Translations under genes and position numbers: made by a program
The notes under the pieces: generated by a model
What the model was told of the DNA's origin: nothing
What the model saw: the letters and a program-made list of their open reading frames with translations, nothing else
Database searches by the model: none
Part shown: positions 15,850-23,021 of the stretch, piece by piece
How the letters are laid out: every line of letters begins with the position of its first letter
How positions within the stretch are numbered: position 1 is the stretch's first letter
Assembly: GCA_947581795.1 (NCBI GenBank)
Contig: CANPVS010000020.1
Location: 1 to 38,162 of the forward strand
Length of the DNA stretch: 38,162 nt
Direction of reading: 5' to 3'
From: an uncultured Oscillospiraceae bacterium
Lineage (GTDB): Bacteria > Bacillota > Clostridia > Oscillospirales > Oscillospiraceae

Positions 15850-16635
15850 ATGGAAAACAAGCATGGGTCCGGCAGAGCCGGGTCCCTGGGGGGAAAGGGC
15901 TTCTACATAGTCCTTTTCCTGTGCGCGGCGGTGATCGGTATATCCGTCTGGATCCTGTTCACCGAAGCGGGGACTAATGTAGAAGACGTGACGGCAGAGG
16001 AACCGGTGGAGCAGGTCTCCGGCGTGTTCAGCACCATGATCCCGGCGGAGGATACATTGCAAAACGCGCCGGCGCCTACGGCGGAGACAGTGACTTCCTC
16101 CGACGGCTCTGAGGCCGATGAGACCGGGGTGAATGATGAGACCGGCGAGGCGGCGGACAGCGAGACCGAGGCTCTGGAGGAGCCCCAGGCACAGGCTGTC
16201 TTCAACGAGACGGTGACGGAGTATATCTGGCCTGTCCAGGGCACGGTCGATCGCCCCTGGTCCATCCAGACGCTGCTGTACGACAGCACCATGGGCGACT
16301 GGCGCACCCATGACGGCCTGGACATCACCTGCGCCGCGGGTACCGCGGTGCTGGCGTCCGCCGGCGGCACTGTGACACGGGTGGAGAACGAGGACCTTAT
16401 GGGCACCACCGTGGAGATTGACCACGGCAACGGTGTGCACAGCGTGTACTCCAACCTGGCGGACCAGCCCCCGGTAGTGGCCGGTCAGGTGGTGGCCATG
16501 GGCGATGTGCTGGGATCCGTAGGCGCCACGGCCCTGGGCGAAGTGAATCAGGTGGGCCACCTGCACTTTGCCATGACCCGGGACGGCATCTCTGTGGACC
16601 CCACGGAGTATATGCCCGGCGACGGCCTGGAGTAA
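15850..16635 (+). CDS. M23 peptidase-domain membrane protein, SpoIIQ-like
   Basis: A 261-residue protein with one membrane helix (about 17-37), an acidic low-complexity linker (45-115) and a C-terminal LytM/M23 domain. The zinc site is complete: His154 and Asp158 in 'WRTHDGLDI', and His239 in 'GHLHF'. The stretch 'LLYDSTMGDWRTHDGLDI' is the form seen in SpoIIQ, the forespore protein that meets SpoIIIAH across the septal space during engulfment. B. subtilis SpoIIQ has a degenerate site; several clostridial ones keep it, as here. I infer a sporulation role from this stretch and the layout; another M23 peptidoglycan hydrolase remains possible. GGAGG is 10 bases before the ATG. Confidence 0.75.
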   Translation: MENKHGSGRAGSLGGKGFYIVLFLCAAVIGISVWILFTEAGTNVEDVTAEEPVEQVSGVFSTMIPAEDTLQNAPAPTAETVTSSDGSEADETGVNDETGEAADSETEALEEPQAQAVFNETVTEYIWPVQGTVDRPWSIQTLLYDSTMGDWRTHDGLDITCAAGTAVLASAGGTVTRVENEDLMGTTVEIDHGNGVHSVYSNLADQPPVVAGQVVAMGDVLGSVGATALGEVNQVGHLHFAMTRDGISVDPTEYMPGDGLE

Positions 16636-16647
16636 AATTGAGGAATG

Positions 16648-16678
16648 CGCGGCGGGAAATGCTCCCGCCGCGTTTTTT
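16648..16678 (+). terminator. Terminator after the SpoIIQ-like gene
   Basis: A 10-bp GC-rich stem (16648-16657/16663-16672), 5-base loop, then six Ts. Confidence 0.9.
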
Positions 16679-16685
16679 ATAGTCA

Positions 16686-16714
16686 TTGCGTAGTAAAGAA
16701 AACCGTGCTATACT
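16686..16714 (+). promoter_or_regulatory. Promoter of proBA
   Basis: TTGCGT (16686-16691), 17 bases, TATACT (16709-16714) with an extended -10 TGC just before it. The leader is about 33 bases and shows no riboswitch or T-box. Confidence 0.65.
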
Positions 16715-16752
16715 GCTGAATCGTGGACAACTGATAAAGGCAGGGACAGGAC

Positions 16753-17535
16753 ATGACCGTTGTCATCAAGATAGGCACATCCACCATCGCCCACGCAACA
16801 GGGCACCTGAACATCCGCCACATGGAGTCGCTGGTAAAGGTGATCAGCGACCTGAAAAACGCCGGTCACAAGATCGTTCTTGTGTCCTCCGGCGCCATCG
16901 GCATGGGCGTGGGGAAGCTGGGGCTGCCCGGACGGCCGGAGGACATGCCCGGCAAGCAGGCGGCCGCCGCCGTGGGCCAGTGCGAGCTCATGTACATATA
17001 CGACAAGCTGTTTTCCGAGTACAACCACGTGGTGGCTCAGGTGCTCCTTACCGGCAGCGACGTGGAGAACGACCACCGGCGGGGAAATTTTGAGAACACC
17101 ATGTCCCGGCTCCTGGAGCTGGGCGCCCTGCCCATCATCAACGAAAACGACACCGTTGCCACCGAGGAGATAACCGTGGGCGACAACGACACCCTGGGCG
17201 CTATCGTGGCCTGCGCCATCAAGGCGGACCTGCTGGTGCTTTTGAGCGACATCGAAGGGCTCTACACCGCCGACCCCCGCCATGACCCCGCCGCCCGGCT
17301 CATCCCCGTGGTGGAGACCATCACCCCGGAGATCGAGGCGCTGGCGGGCGAGAAGGGGAGCGGCCTCGCCGTGGGCGGCATGGCCACCAAGCTGAAGGCC
17401 GCGAAAATGGCTGTCGCCCAGGGCATTGATATGGTCATCGCCAACGGGGCGGAACCGGAACTTTTGTATGACATCCTGGAGGGGAAAGCCGTGGGGACGC
17501 GGTTTCTCGGCCAGGGAAAGGAGAAGCGGAAATGA
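16753..17535 (+). CDS. proB: Glutamate 5-kinase
   Basis: A 260-residue amino-acid kinase that phosphorylates glutamate in the first step of proline synthesis. It has 'VIKIGTSTI', '[17 protein letters not shown]', '[10 protein letters not shown]', '[11 protein letters not shown]', '[14 protein letters not shown]' and '[13 protein letters not shown]'. It lacks the C-terminal PUA domain of the 367-residue E. coli enzyme; this short form is common in Firmicutes. It overlaps proA by four bases (ATGA). Confidence 0.96.
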   Translation: MTVVIKIGTSTIAHATGHLNIRHMESLVKVISDLKNAGHKIVLVSSGAIGMGVGKLGLPGRPEDMPGKQAAAAVGQCELMYIYDKLFSEYNHVVAQVLLTGSDVENDHRRGNFENTMSRLLELGALPIINENDTVATEEITVGDNDTLGAIVACAIKADLLVLLSDIEGLYTADPRHDPAARLIPVVETITPEIEALAGEKGSGLAVGGMATKLKAAKMAVAQGIDMVIANGAEPELLYDILEGKAVGTRFLGQGKEKRK

Positions 17536-18788
17536 CGACCCATGAGATGCTTTTGAAGGCCCAGACGGCGAAGCCGGCTCTGACCCGCGCGGGGGAGCAG
17601 GGCAGGACAAAGGCGCTGCTGGCCATGGCGGACAGCCTTTTAAAACATACGGACGACATCCTGGCCGCCAACGCGGAGGATATGGCGGCGGCCAAAGGCA
17701 CCATGTCCGACGTGATGCTGGACCGGCTCATGCTGAACGCAGACCGTATCGCCGGTATGGCCCAGGGCGTCCGGGACGCGGCGGCCCTGCCGGACCCGGT
17801 GGGGAAGGTGCTGCGCCATGTGGAGCGGCCCAACGGCCTCGTCATTGAGCGGGTGAGCGTGCCCCTGGGCGTGGTGGCCATCATCTACGAGAGCCGGCCC
17901 AACGTGACCAGCGACGCGGCGGCCCTGGCCGTAAAGAGCGGCAACGTGTGCATCCTCCGGGGCGGCCGGGAGGCCTGGCGCAGCTGTCATGCCATCACCG
18001 AAGCCCTGCGGGAGGGCCTGGAGGCGGCGGGTCTGCCCAGGGAGACGGTGAGCCTGGTGGAGGATACCTCCCGGGCCAGCGCCACCGAGCTCATGACCGC
18101 GTCGGGGCTCATTGACCTGCTGATCCCCCGGGGCGGGGCGGGCCTCATCCGGGCCTGCGTGGAGAACGCCACCGTGCCCTGCATCCAGACAGGCACCGGG
18201 ATATGCCACATATACGTGGACAAGGCGGCGGACCTTTCCAAGGCCCTGGACATCATCGAAAACGCCAAGACCAGCCGGCCCAGCGTCTGCAACGCCGAGG
18301 AGGTGCTGCTGGTCCACGAGGCTGTGGCGGAAAAGTTCCTGCCTATGCTCAAAAAGCGGCTGGTGGACGACCGCGAGGCGGCGGGAAAGCCCCCTGTGGA
18401 GCTGCGCCTGGACAAGGACGCGGCGGCCATCATCCCCGGCACGAGAGCGGGAGAGGGGGACTTCGACAGGGAGTTCCTCGACTACATCCTGGCCGTGGCG
18501 GTGGTAAAGGACGTATCCGCGGCCATTGGCCACATCGCCGCCCACTCCACCGGCCACTCGGACGCCATCCTCACGGAGGACGAGACCGCCGCGGCGCTCT
18601 TCACGGAGGCGGTGGACAGCGCGGCGGTATATGTGAACGCCTCCACCCGGTTCACCGACGGCGGGGAGTTTGGTCTGGGCTGCGAGATGGGCATCTCCAC
18701 CCAGAAGCTCCACGCCCGGGGCCCCATGGGCCTGGAGGAGCTGTGCTCCTATAAGTACGTCATCCGCGGCAGCGGACAAGTGAGATAG
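17532..18788 (+). CDS. proA: Glutamate-5-semialdehyde dehydrogenase (gamma-glutamyl phosphate reductase)
   Basis: A 418-residue NADPH-dependent enzyme that reduces glutamyl 5-phosphate in proline synthesis. Signature '[19 protein letters not shown]' (core 'YESRPNVT'), '[10 protein letters not shown]', and the catalytic Cys253 in '[13 protein letters not shown]' are all present; it ends '[12 protein letters not shown]...[12 protein letters not shown]', as usual. Its TAG stop shares its last two bases with the start of the structured repeat at 18787. No standard terminator follows; the repeat forms the 3' untranslated region. Confidence 0.97.
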   Translation: MTTHEMLLKAQTAKPALTRAGEQGRTKALLAMADSLLKHTDDILAANAEDMAAAKGTMSDVMLDRLMLNADRIAGMAQGVRDAAALPDPVGKVLRHVERPNGLVIERVSVPLGVVAIIYESRPNVTSDAAALAVKSGNVCILRGGREAWRSCHAITEALREGLEAAGLPRETVSLVEDTSRASATELMTASGLIDLLIPRGGAGLIRACVENATVPCIQTGTGICHIYVDKAADLSKALDIIENAKTSRPSVCNAEEVLLVHEAVAEKFLPMLKKRLVDDREAAGKPPVELRLDKDAAAIIPGTRAGEGDFDREFLDYILAVAVVKDVSAAIGHIAAHSTGHSDAILTEDETAAALFTEAVDSAAVYVNASTRFTDGGEFGLGCEMGISTQKLHARGPMGLEELCSYKYVIRGSGQVR

Positions 18789-18968
18789 CCTCGCAGAGTT
18801 CGCGCCCGCAGGTGCGAAAAAAGTGGGATGTTTTTTCCGGGGGCGTGTACCTCGGAAAAAACTCTTATCGGCCCGCAAACGTGAACGCCCCCATCCATCG
18901 GATGGGGGCGCTTTGCGCTGCAGCGGGCCGCAGCCTTCTCGTTTGAAAGGGTCTCCCTTTCAAACGAC
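18787..18968 (+). repeat. Structured dispersed repeat, copy 1
   Basis: This 182-base element shares long blocks with 25040-25205. It folds into four consecutive hairpins: A, 18799-18806/18811-18818; B, 12 pairs, 18831-18842/18850-18861; C, outer stem 18869-18876/18923-18930 enclosing an 11-bp stem 18886-18896/18900-18910; D, 12 bp, 18940-18951/18955-18966 with loop TCT. Compared with copy 2, stems A, B and C change bases on both sides and stay paired, while D is identical. Two pairs (18804/18813, 18840/18852) are G-T on the plus strand and would be C-A mismatches on the minus strand, so the RNA is most likely the plus strand. It fills the whole gap between proA and a convergent coat gene. Confidence 0.85.
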
Positions 18969-18969
18969 A

Positions 18970-19218
18970 TCAGCAGGTGGGACTGTACTTCTGTTTCGTC
19001 TGCTGGACCTGCTGCTGGGGGGCGTTGTCGGTCTGGTACCAGCCCTTGGAGGTCATCTGCTTGTAGATGTTGTCCTGCATGTTCAGGGTGTCGTCGAAGG
19101 CGCTGGAGAAGGCCTGGTGGATGTTGGCGGTGCTGGATTCGATGGCGCCGTGCATATACAGGTCGATGACGCCCTTGGTGGTGAGGAGAAGGTTCTCCAT
19201 GATGCATTTGTCGTCCAT
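18970..19218 (-). CDS. CotF-like spore coat protein
   Basis: An 82-residue protein, 'MDDKCIMENLLLTTKGVIDLYMHG', followed by 'SSTANIHQAFSSAFDDTLNMQDNIYKQM' and 'KGWYQTDNAPQQQVQQ' (each only part of the helical pair). This is the pattern of the CotF/ferritin-like coat family of clostridia: 'ENLLLTTKG', 'HGAIES', 'M...GWY...'. Such proteins sit in the spore coat; their exact role is unknown. Start at 19218 by homology and by AAGGAGC upstream; the frame is open further upstream but there overlaps the next small gene in another frame. Its stop is one base from the structured repeat. Confidence 0.85.
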   Translation of the reverse strand: MDDKCIMENLLLTTKGVIDLYMHGAIESSTANIHQAFSSAFDDTLNMQDNIYKQMTSKGWYQTDNAPQQQVQQTKQKYSPTC

Positions 19219-19229
19219 TTTTGCGCTCC

Positions 19230-19403
19230 TTACACGAGATCGTAGAATTTGCGGTAGACCTGGCGGTGGCGGTCGGCCATCTGCTGCGCCTGCTGCTTGA
19301 GCGTGGCGTCCTGCAGCTTGGCGGCCGCGTCCTCGCACTGGGTCACCAGAAACATGGCGTGGCCCAGGGCGTCGTCTACATAGAGAAGTTCTTTCGTTGT
19401 CAT
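19230..19403 (-). CDS. Small coat-associated helical protein (57 residues)
   Basis: A short minus-strand gene starting 'MTTKELLYVDDALGHAMFL' and ending 'RQVYRKFYDLV'. It has a good GAGGTG box 8 bases upstream, and its TAA stop is part of the ribosome binding site (TAAGGAG) of the CotF-like gene, so the two are coupled. The sequence is helical, with 'LKQQAQQMADRHRQVY' resembling the second half of CotF/ferritin-like helices. It probably pairs with the next product. It is likely to be missed by length cut-offs, but start site, coupling and composition support it. Confidence 0.8.
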   Translation of the reverse strand: MTTKELLYVDDALGHAMFLVTQCEDAAAKLQDATLKQQAQQMADRHRQVYRKFYDLV

Positions 19404-19423
19404 TATTGATCACCTCATAGTAA

Positions 19424-19438
19424 GTATTTCCTAAATAC
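19424..19438. promoter_or_regulatory. Palindrome upstream of the coat genes
   Basis: GTATTT-CCT-AAATAC is a 15-base palindrome 21 bases before the start of the 57-residue gene and 144 bases before the divergent lysR gene. It could be an operator for that regulator (LysR sites are often interrupted palindromes), but this is a guess. Confidence 0.35.
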
Positions 19439-19492
19439 GGCGTTCTATGAGCCAAGGAACATAAGATTTTTTATGAAAAAGTGAAAAACTAC

Positions 19493-19521
19493 TTGTCCAA
19501 TTGGATTTGGAAGTATATAAT
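19493..19521 (+). promoter_or_regulatory. Promoter of the LysR gene
   Basis: TTGTCC (19493-19498), 17-base spacer, TATAAT (19516-19521). The leader to the chosen start is about 55 bases. Confidence 0.65.
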
Positions 19522-19581
19522 GGCCCATATCCAGGTTAGCTTTTGTGAAATGCCGAATTAGCGCGTCTTATGAGGTGCCTT

Positions 19582-20460
19582 ATGAGAACATCCAGATATG
19601 AGGTATTTTTGAAGATCGTTGAGACGAAGAGCCTGACCCGCACGGCGGCTTTCTTCGGCTGCACCCAGTCTGCGGTGAGCCAGCTTGTGCGCGCGCTGGA
19701 GTCGGACTTGGGCGTGACGCTCCTGGCCCGGAACAAGAGCGGCGTCCGTCTGACCCCGGAGGGGGAGTACCTGCTGCCCAGTATGCGCCAAATCGTGGTG
19801 GGGGAACGGGACGTGTTCGAGAAGTCCCTGGAACTGCAGAACCTGAACGCTGGCCTGATCCGCATCGGCATCTTTACCAGCCTCTCCTGCCAGTGGCTGC
19901 CGCCCCATCTGAAATCCTTCCGGGAGAGCTATCCCAACATCGGCTTTGAGCTGCTGCAGGGGGACATGCTCCAGATCTGCGAGTGGCTGCGCAACGGCAT
20001 GGTGGACGTGGGTTTTATGACCAAGCCGGACGGGGATGAGTTCGTCTTCAAAGAGCTTCTTGCTGATAGAATGAACATCGTTCTGCCCAAGGGCCACCCC
20101 CTGGAGGACAAGAAGGACCTGAACCTGAAGGACCTGGCGGACGAGACCTTTGTCCTGCTGGAATCCGGCTACAGCCAGATCGTGGAGAAGATGTTCTCCG
20201 ACGCGGGCATCCGGCCCAAGCGCCAGTACACCGTGAAGGACGACTACACCGTCATGAGCATGGTGGAGAGCGGCCTGGGCGTGACGCTGCTGCCGGAGCT
20301 GGTGTTCCAGCGCACACCTTACGCGCTGGTGGGCGTGCCGGCGGAGCCTGCCTATTACCGGCGGCTGGGCGTGTCCTGGATGAAGAAGGAGCACGGCTCC
20401 ATCGCCGTGAATAAATTTGTCCAGCATCTCTTTGGGGAGATGGGCATCAGCGCCGAATAA
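19582..20460 (+). CDS. LysR family transcriptional regulator
   Basis: A 292-residue regulator. The N-terminal winged helix-turn-helix reads 'YEVFLKIVETKSLTRTAAFFGCTQSAVSQLVRALE' in family form (recognition helix near 'TQSAVSQLVRAL'), followed by an effector-binding domain from about residue 88 ('LIRIGIFTSLSCQWLP', 'MVDVGFMTKPDGDEF', 'GLGVTLLPELV'). The ligand is unknown. I chose the second ATG, 19582, because GAGGTG is 5 bases upstream and because family members start so; the ATG at 19570 lacks such a site. Divergent from the two coat genes. A terminator follows. Confidence 0.92.
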   Translation: MRTSRYEVFLKIVETKSLTRTAAFFGCTQSAVSQLVRALESDLGVTLLARNKSGVRLTPEGEYLLPSMRQIVVGERDVFEKSLELQNLNAGLIRIGIFTSLSCQWLPPHLKSFRESYPNIGFELLQGDMLQICEWLRNGMVDVGFMTKPDGDEFVFKELLADRMNIVLPKGHPLEDKKDLNLKDLADETFVLLESGYSQIVEKMFSDAGIRPKRQYTVKDDYTVMSMVESGLGVTLLPELVFQRTPYALVGVPAEPAYYRRLGVSWMKKEHGSIAVNKFVQHLFGEMGISAE

Positions 20461-20470
20461 ACGGCTTTTC

Positions 20471-20505
20471 CCGCCCGGCGGGACCTCTGCCGGGCGGCAG
20501 TTTTT
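20471..20505 (+). terminator. Terminator after the LysR gene
   Basis: A 9-bp GC stem (20471-20479/20489-20497), then CAG and five Ts. Confidence 0.85.
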
Positions 20506-20529
20506 ATGGTGATTTTGCCGCGGAAACGC

Positions 20530-20558
20530 TTGACAATGGGAATACTATCTTGTATAAT
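20530..20558 (+). promoter_or_regulatory. Consensus promoter of the tRNA operon
   Basis: A perfect TTGACA (20530-20535) and TATAAT (20553-20558) 17 bases apart, plus TG at -14. Transcription would start about 7 bases before the first tRNA. Confidence 0.93.
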
Positions 20559-20571
20559 AAGCAAGCTGTTT

Positions 20572-20648
20572 GGCGGCGTAGCTCAGTTGGCTAGAGCATG
20601 CGGTTCATACCCGCAGTGTCACCGGTTCGAATCCAGTCGCCGCTACCA
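20572..20648 (+). tRNA. tRNA-Met (CAT)
   Basis: 77 bases with encoded CCA. Acceptor GGCGGCG pairs with CGCCGCT (first pair G-T); D loop 'AGCTCAGTTGGCTAGAGC'; anticodon loop TTCATAC; T arm with GGTTCGAATCC. The acceptor, D arm and anticodon stem fit elongator tRNA-Met better than initiator tRNA or the CAT-reading tRNA-Ile. Confidence 0.93.
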
Positions 20649-20677
20649 TGGGAGTGGCCCCGCCTCTCCCGTTCTAT

Positions 20678-20754
20678 GGAGGCTTAGCTCAGCAGGTTAG
20701 AGCGCATGCTTCACACGCATGAGGTCGCGCGTTCGAGTCGCGCAGTCTCCACCA
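20678..20754 (+). tRNA. tRNA-Val (CAC)
   Basis: 77 bases with encoded CCA. Acceptor GGAGGCT/AGTCTCC; anticodon stem CATGC/GCATG around loop TTCACAC, giving anticodon CAC for GTG codons; T arm GCGCG-TTCGAGT-CGCGC. Thirty bases after tRNA-Met. Confidence 0.93.
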
Positions 20755-20761
20755 TTTTTTT

Positions 20762-20836
20762 GGCCCGTTGGTCAAGTGGTTAAGACACCGCCCTTTCACG
20801 GCGGTAACATGGGTTCGAGTCCCGTACGGGTCACCA
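20762..20836 (+). tRNA. tRNA-Glu (TTC)
   Basis: 75 bases with encoded CCA. Acceptor GGCCCGT/ACGGGTC with the discriminator A; anticodon stem CCGCC/GGCGG around loop CTTTCAC, anticodon TTC. It begins seven bases after tRNA-Val. It is the last gene before an AT-rich islet. Confidence 0.95.
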
Positions 20837-20840
20837 CGTC

Positions 20841-20945
20841 GAAATGCTTTTGAAGACGGAGGGAGCCCCCGAGCGGGCTCCCTCCCGTCGGTCAAAAGCA
20901 TTTCTCCTTTTCAAACCGCAACCGCTGTGCTGGGTTGCGGTTTGA
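20841..20945 (+). terminator. Two long hairpins after the tRNA operon
   Basis: The first is a long imperfect palindrome: a 13-bp outer stem (20841-20853/20892-20904) around a GC-rich stem of about 14 pairs, then TCCTTTT. The second is a perfect 13-bp stem (20911-20923/20933-20945). The first probably ends tRNA transcription; the second has no T run and may be a separate element. Confidence 0.6.
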
Positions 20946-21069
20946 GCCGTTTACGGGGATTCGTGAGCCACAAAATGCTAACTAAATGCTAACTGGAAGC
21001 CGGGGACTAATATGTAGTTTTCGGACTTTTTTCACCTATCAGTGCTAAAGGGCGTGTCAGAGCCCACAC
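20946..21069. other. Gap with an 11-bp tandem duplication
   Basis: AAATGCTAACT occurs twice in direct tandem (20973-20983 and 20984-20994), about 140 bases beyond tRNA-Glu. Short repeats close to a tRNA 3' end are typical of integrase-related scars, but no integrase is present. The rest of the gap shows no gene. Confidence 0.4.
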
Positions 21070-21414
21070 TCAATCAGGAGCGCGAGACACGTCCGTTAGT
21101 TGTGACTTTTCTGATATTTGTTCTGTGTGTTTCGTTTGTTGCGGTTGCTGGTTTCTTATCGTTATCACTCCTATTGTGATTGTGGCGAGCAAGGTCAGGG
21201 CAGCAATAGTCACGGTGATGATGTCGCGTTTCTTCGATGAACGACTCTCGGCCTCTAATTTTTCATTCATGGCTTTCAACTGCTGTGGCACTTCGAGGAC
21301 AGCGTTAAAAGCCTTTTCACTATCCTCGGCCATGTCGTCAAATACTTTTTGCCTTTCTTCTTGACTCTTTTGCAGTTGGCGGCTGATGTAGTTGGTATCA
21401 AACAAACGAATCAC
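21070..21414 (-). CDS. Coiled-coil protein with one membrane helix
   Basis: Up to 114 residues. Residues about 10-60 are charged and form a likely coiled coil ('LQKSQEERQKVFDDMAED', 'QQLKAMNEKLEAESR'), followed by a hydrophobic helix ('IITVTIAALTLLATITIGVI') and a polar tail. I do not recognise the family; the layout recalls small membrane-anchored proteins of phage and islands. The frame opens with GTG at 21414; a TTG at 21405 is better placed behind GAGAGGTG. The composition is more AT-rich than the neighbouring core genes. It diverges from the secreted protein gene. Confidence 0.6.
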   Translation of the reverse strand: MIRLFDTNYISRQLQKSQEERQKVFDDMAEDSEKAFNAVLEVPQQLKAMNEKLEAESRSSKKRDIITVTIAALTLLATITIGVITIRNQQPQQTKHTEQISEKSQLTDVSRAPD

Positions 21415-21485
21415 CTCTCACACATAGTACCACAAAACGCAGAACTGGTAAACCGGAAGCGGACAGCGGAAACTTCGATTCGCTC

Positions 21486-21514
21486 TTGCTTGGCTCGGTG
21501 AGGTGTGGTATCAT
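21486..21514 (+). promoter_or_regulatory. Promoter of the secreted repeat protein
   Basis: TTGCTT (21486-21491), 17 bases, TATCAT (21509-21514). AAGGAGGG follows at 21521. Confidence 0.55.
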
Positions 21515-21532
21515 CGGTCCAAGGAGGGTTGA

Positions 21533-22483
21533 ATGATGAAAAAGATCATATGTGTAATTCTTTTGATGGCCTTAATCCTTTCTTCTTCTGTTATGGCATA
21601 TGCTTCTAGTTCTAATGATGCAGAGATTGTGAGGGAAGAAACATATAAAATTGATGAAGGAACAGTTTTTTCAATCGAGACTGTAAGATTGAATGGAATG
21701 ACGGGGTACTATTGGCACGTTGATTCTAATTCTGCAAATACAGCTGCATGTGCTTTTATATATCTGAAACTATTTGCAGAAGCATATACGAGTTCGTTGC
21801 ATCTTGTTGTGGCATCTTGCGGGAATGACATGGCTTATTATAGCAACGGCATTACCGGAGGAACGGCAGTAGTTGACGGAGTACCCGATTGGGTTAACAA
21901 TGCGCTCATATCTGCATCTGATGAAGAAGTTGACCAGGTAAAAAATAACTTTGAAAACAAGATTAATGAGTATCTTGGCAATGTTTCTGAAGAGCAACCT
22001 GAGAAAGAAGATAAGTATGGGTTAGGCGTGATAGGTTACGATCCGGGGCAATACAAGGTCGGATTTGACATTCCAGCAGGCGAATATGTCCTACTTGCAA
22101 CGGATGGTTCGGGATATTTTTCTGTGACGAGTGATGCCAATGGAAACGACATAGTGTTTAATGACAATTTTGATGTTTCGAGCATAGTAACAGTACTTGA
22201 TGGAGAATATATAACGCTCAAGCGCTGTGCAGCATTTCCGTCCTCCGAATTCTATGAGAAGAAGACCATTAACGTAAAGCCGGGAACTATGTTGAAAGTT
22301 GGATATGATATTCAGCCAGGGGAGTATAGACTTGTTGCGAACGATGGAGATCGGGGCTACTATTGCATATATGCTAGTAGCAGACAAGATGATATCATAT
22401 CTAATGATAATTTTGAGCAATCTACATATATAACGCTGACTGAAGGTCAATACCTAGTATTAAGCAGATGTACAGTCGGCTAA
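21533..22483 (+). CDS. Secreted protein with two tandem C-terminal domains
   Basis: A 316-residue protein with a signal peptide (about 1-25, cleavage after 'MAYA'). Residues 30-150 are unrecognised. The C-terminal half is a clear tandem duplication: 172-233 ('GQYKVGFDIPAGEYVL', 'NDNFDVSS', 'DGEYITLKRC') and 251-314 ('GTMLKVGYDIQPGEYRL', 'NDNFEQST', 'EGQYLVLSRC'). This 'DIPAGEY' domain is found repeated in secreted Firmicutes proteins and looks like a small beta-sandwich; its ligand is not known to me. Codon use is visibly AT-rich compared with nearby core genes, which suggests transfer. Two ATGs (21533, 21536) fit the AAGGAGGG box. Cell-surface or secreted role inferred. Confidence 0.85.
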   Translation: MMKKIICVILLMALILSSSVMAYASSSNDAEIVREETYKIDEGTVFSIETVRLNGMTGYYWHVDSNSANTAACAFIYLKLFAEAYTSSLHLVVASCGNDMAYYSNGITGGTAVVDGVPDWVNNALISASDEEVDQVKNNFENKINEYLGNVSEEQPEKEDKYGLGVIGYDPGQYKVGFDIPAGEYVLLATDGSGYFSVTSDANGNDIVFNDNFDVSSIVTVLDGEYITLKRCAAFPSSEFYEKKTINVKPGTMLKVGYDIQPGEYRLVANDGDRGYYCIYASSRQDDIISNDNFEQSTYITLTEGQYLVLSRCTVG

Positions 22484-22604
22484 ATGGTCGATCCGCCATG
22501 TTTCGACATAGCGGATCTCCTTATTATTTACACTTTGTTAAACACAAGCGCAAAGGAATGAGGTATCCTTATGATACATCATTCTTTGGAATAAAGGTGA
22601 TCCC

Positions 22605-23021
22605 ATGAATTTCAGACAAAGGCTCGCGCAGTTCATGTACGGCCGCAACGGATACGACGCGTTCAACCAGTTTCTGCTCATTGCCTCTATCGCGTGCATC
22701 ATGCTGGGGATGCTGTTTGCCCGGGTGCCGGTCCTGGCCATGCTGTTCAATCTGGCCGAGTGGGCCGCGCTCATATACTGCCTTTTCCGCACCTTCTCTC
22801 GGGACCTCTACAAGCGTCAGAAGGAGAACGCTTGGTATTACGCCAAGCGCCAGGCCGTCGGCCGCTGGTTCCGGTCTCTGAAAGACCGCTGGCAGCAGAG
22901 GAAGGACTACAAGTTTTTCCGCTGCCCCTCCTGCCACGCGCTGCTGCGCGTACCCCGTGGAAAGGGAAAGCTGGTGCTCACCTGCCGGAAGTGCGGCAAC
23001 CGCTTTGAGCGCAAAACGTGA
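22605..23021 (+). CDS. Membrane protein with C-terminal zinc ribbon
   Basis: A 138-residue protein with two close membrane helices (about 22-40 and 43-62), a basic stretch, and a zinc ribbon at the end: 'CPSC' near residue 107 and 'CRKCGNRF' near 127. AAAGGTGAT lies before the ATG. Its stop overlaps the GTG start of the J-domain gene, so the two are coupled and probably work together. I do not recognise a named family; its partner suggests a chaperone-linked membrane function. Confidence 0.75.
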   Translation: MNFRQRLAQFMYGRNGYDAFNQFLLIASIACIMLGMLFARVPVLAMLFNLAEWAALIYCLFRTFSRDLYKRQKENAWYYAKRQAVGRWFRSLKDRWQQRKDYKFFRCPSCHALLRVPRGKGKLVLTCRKCGNRFERKT

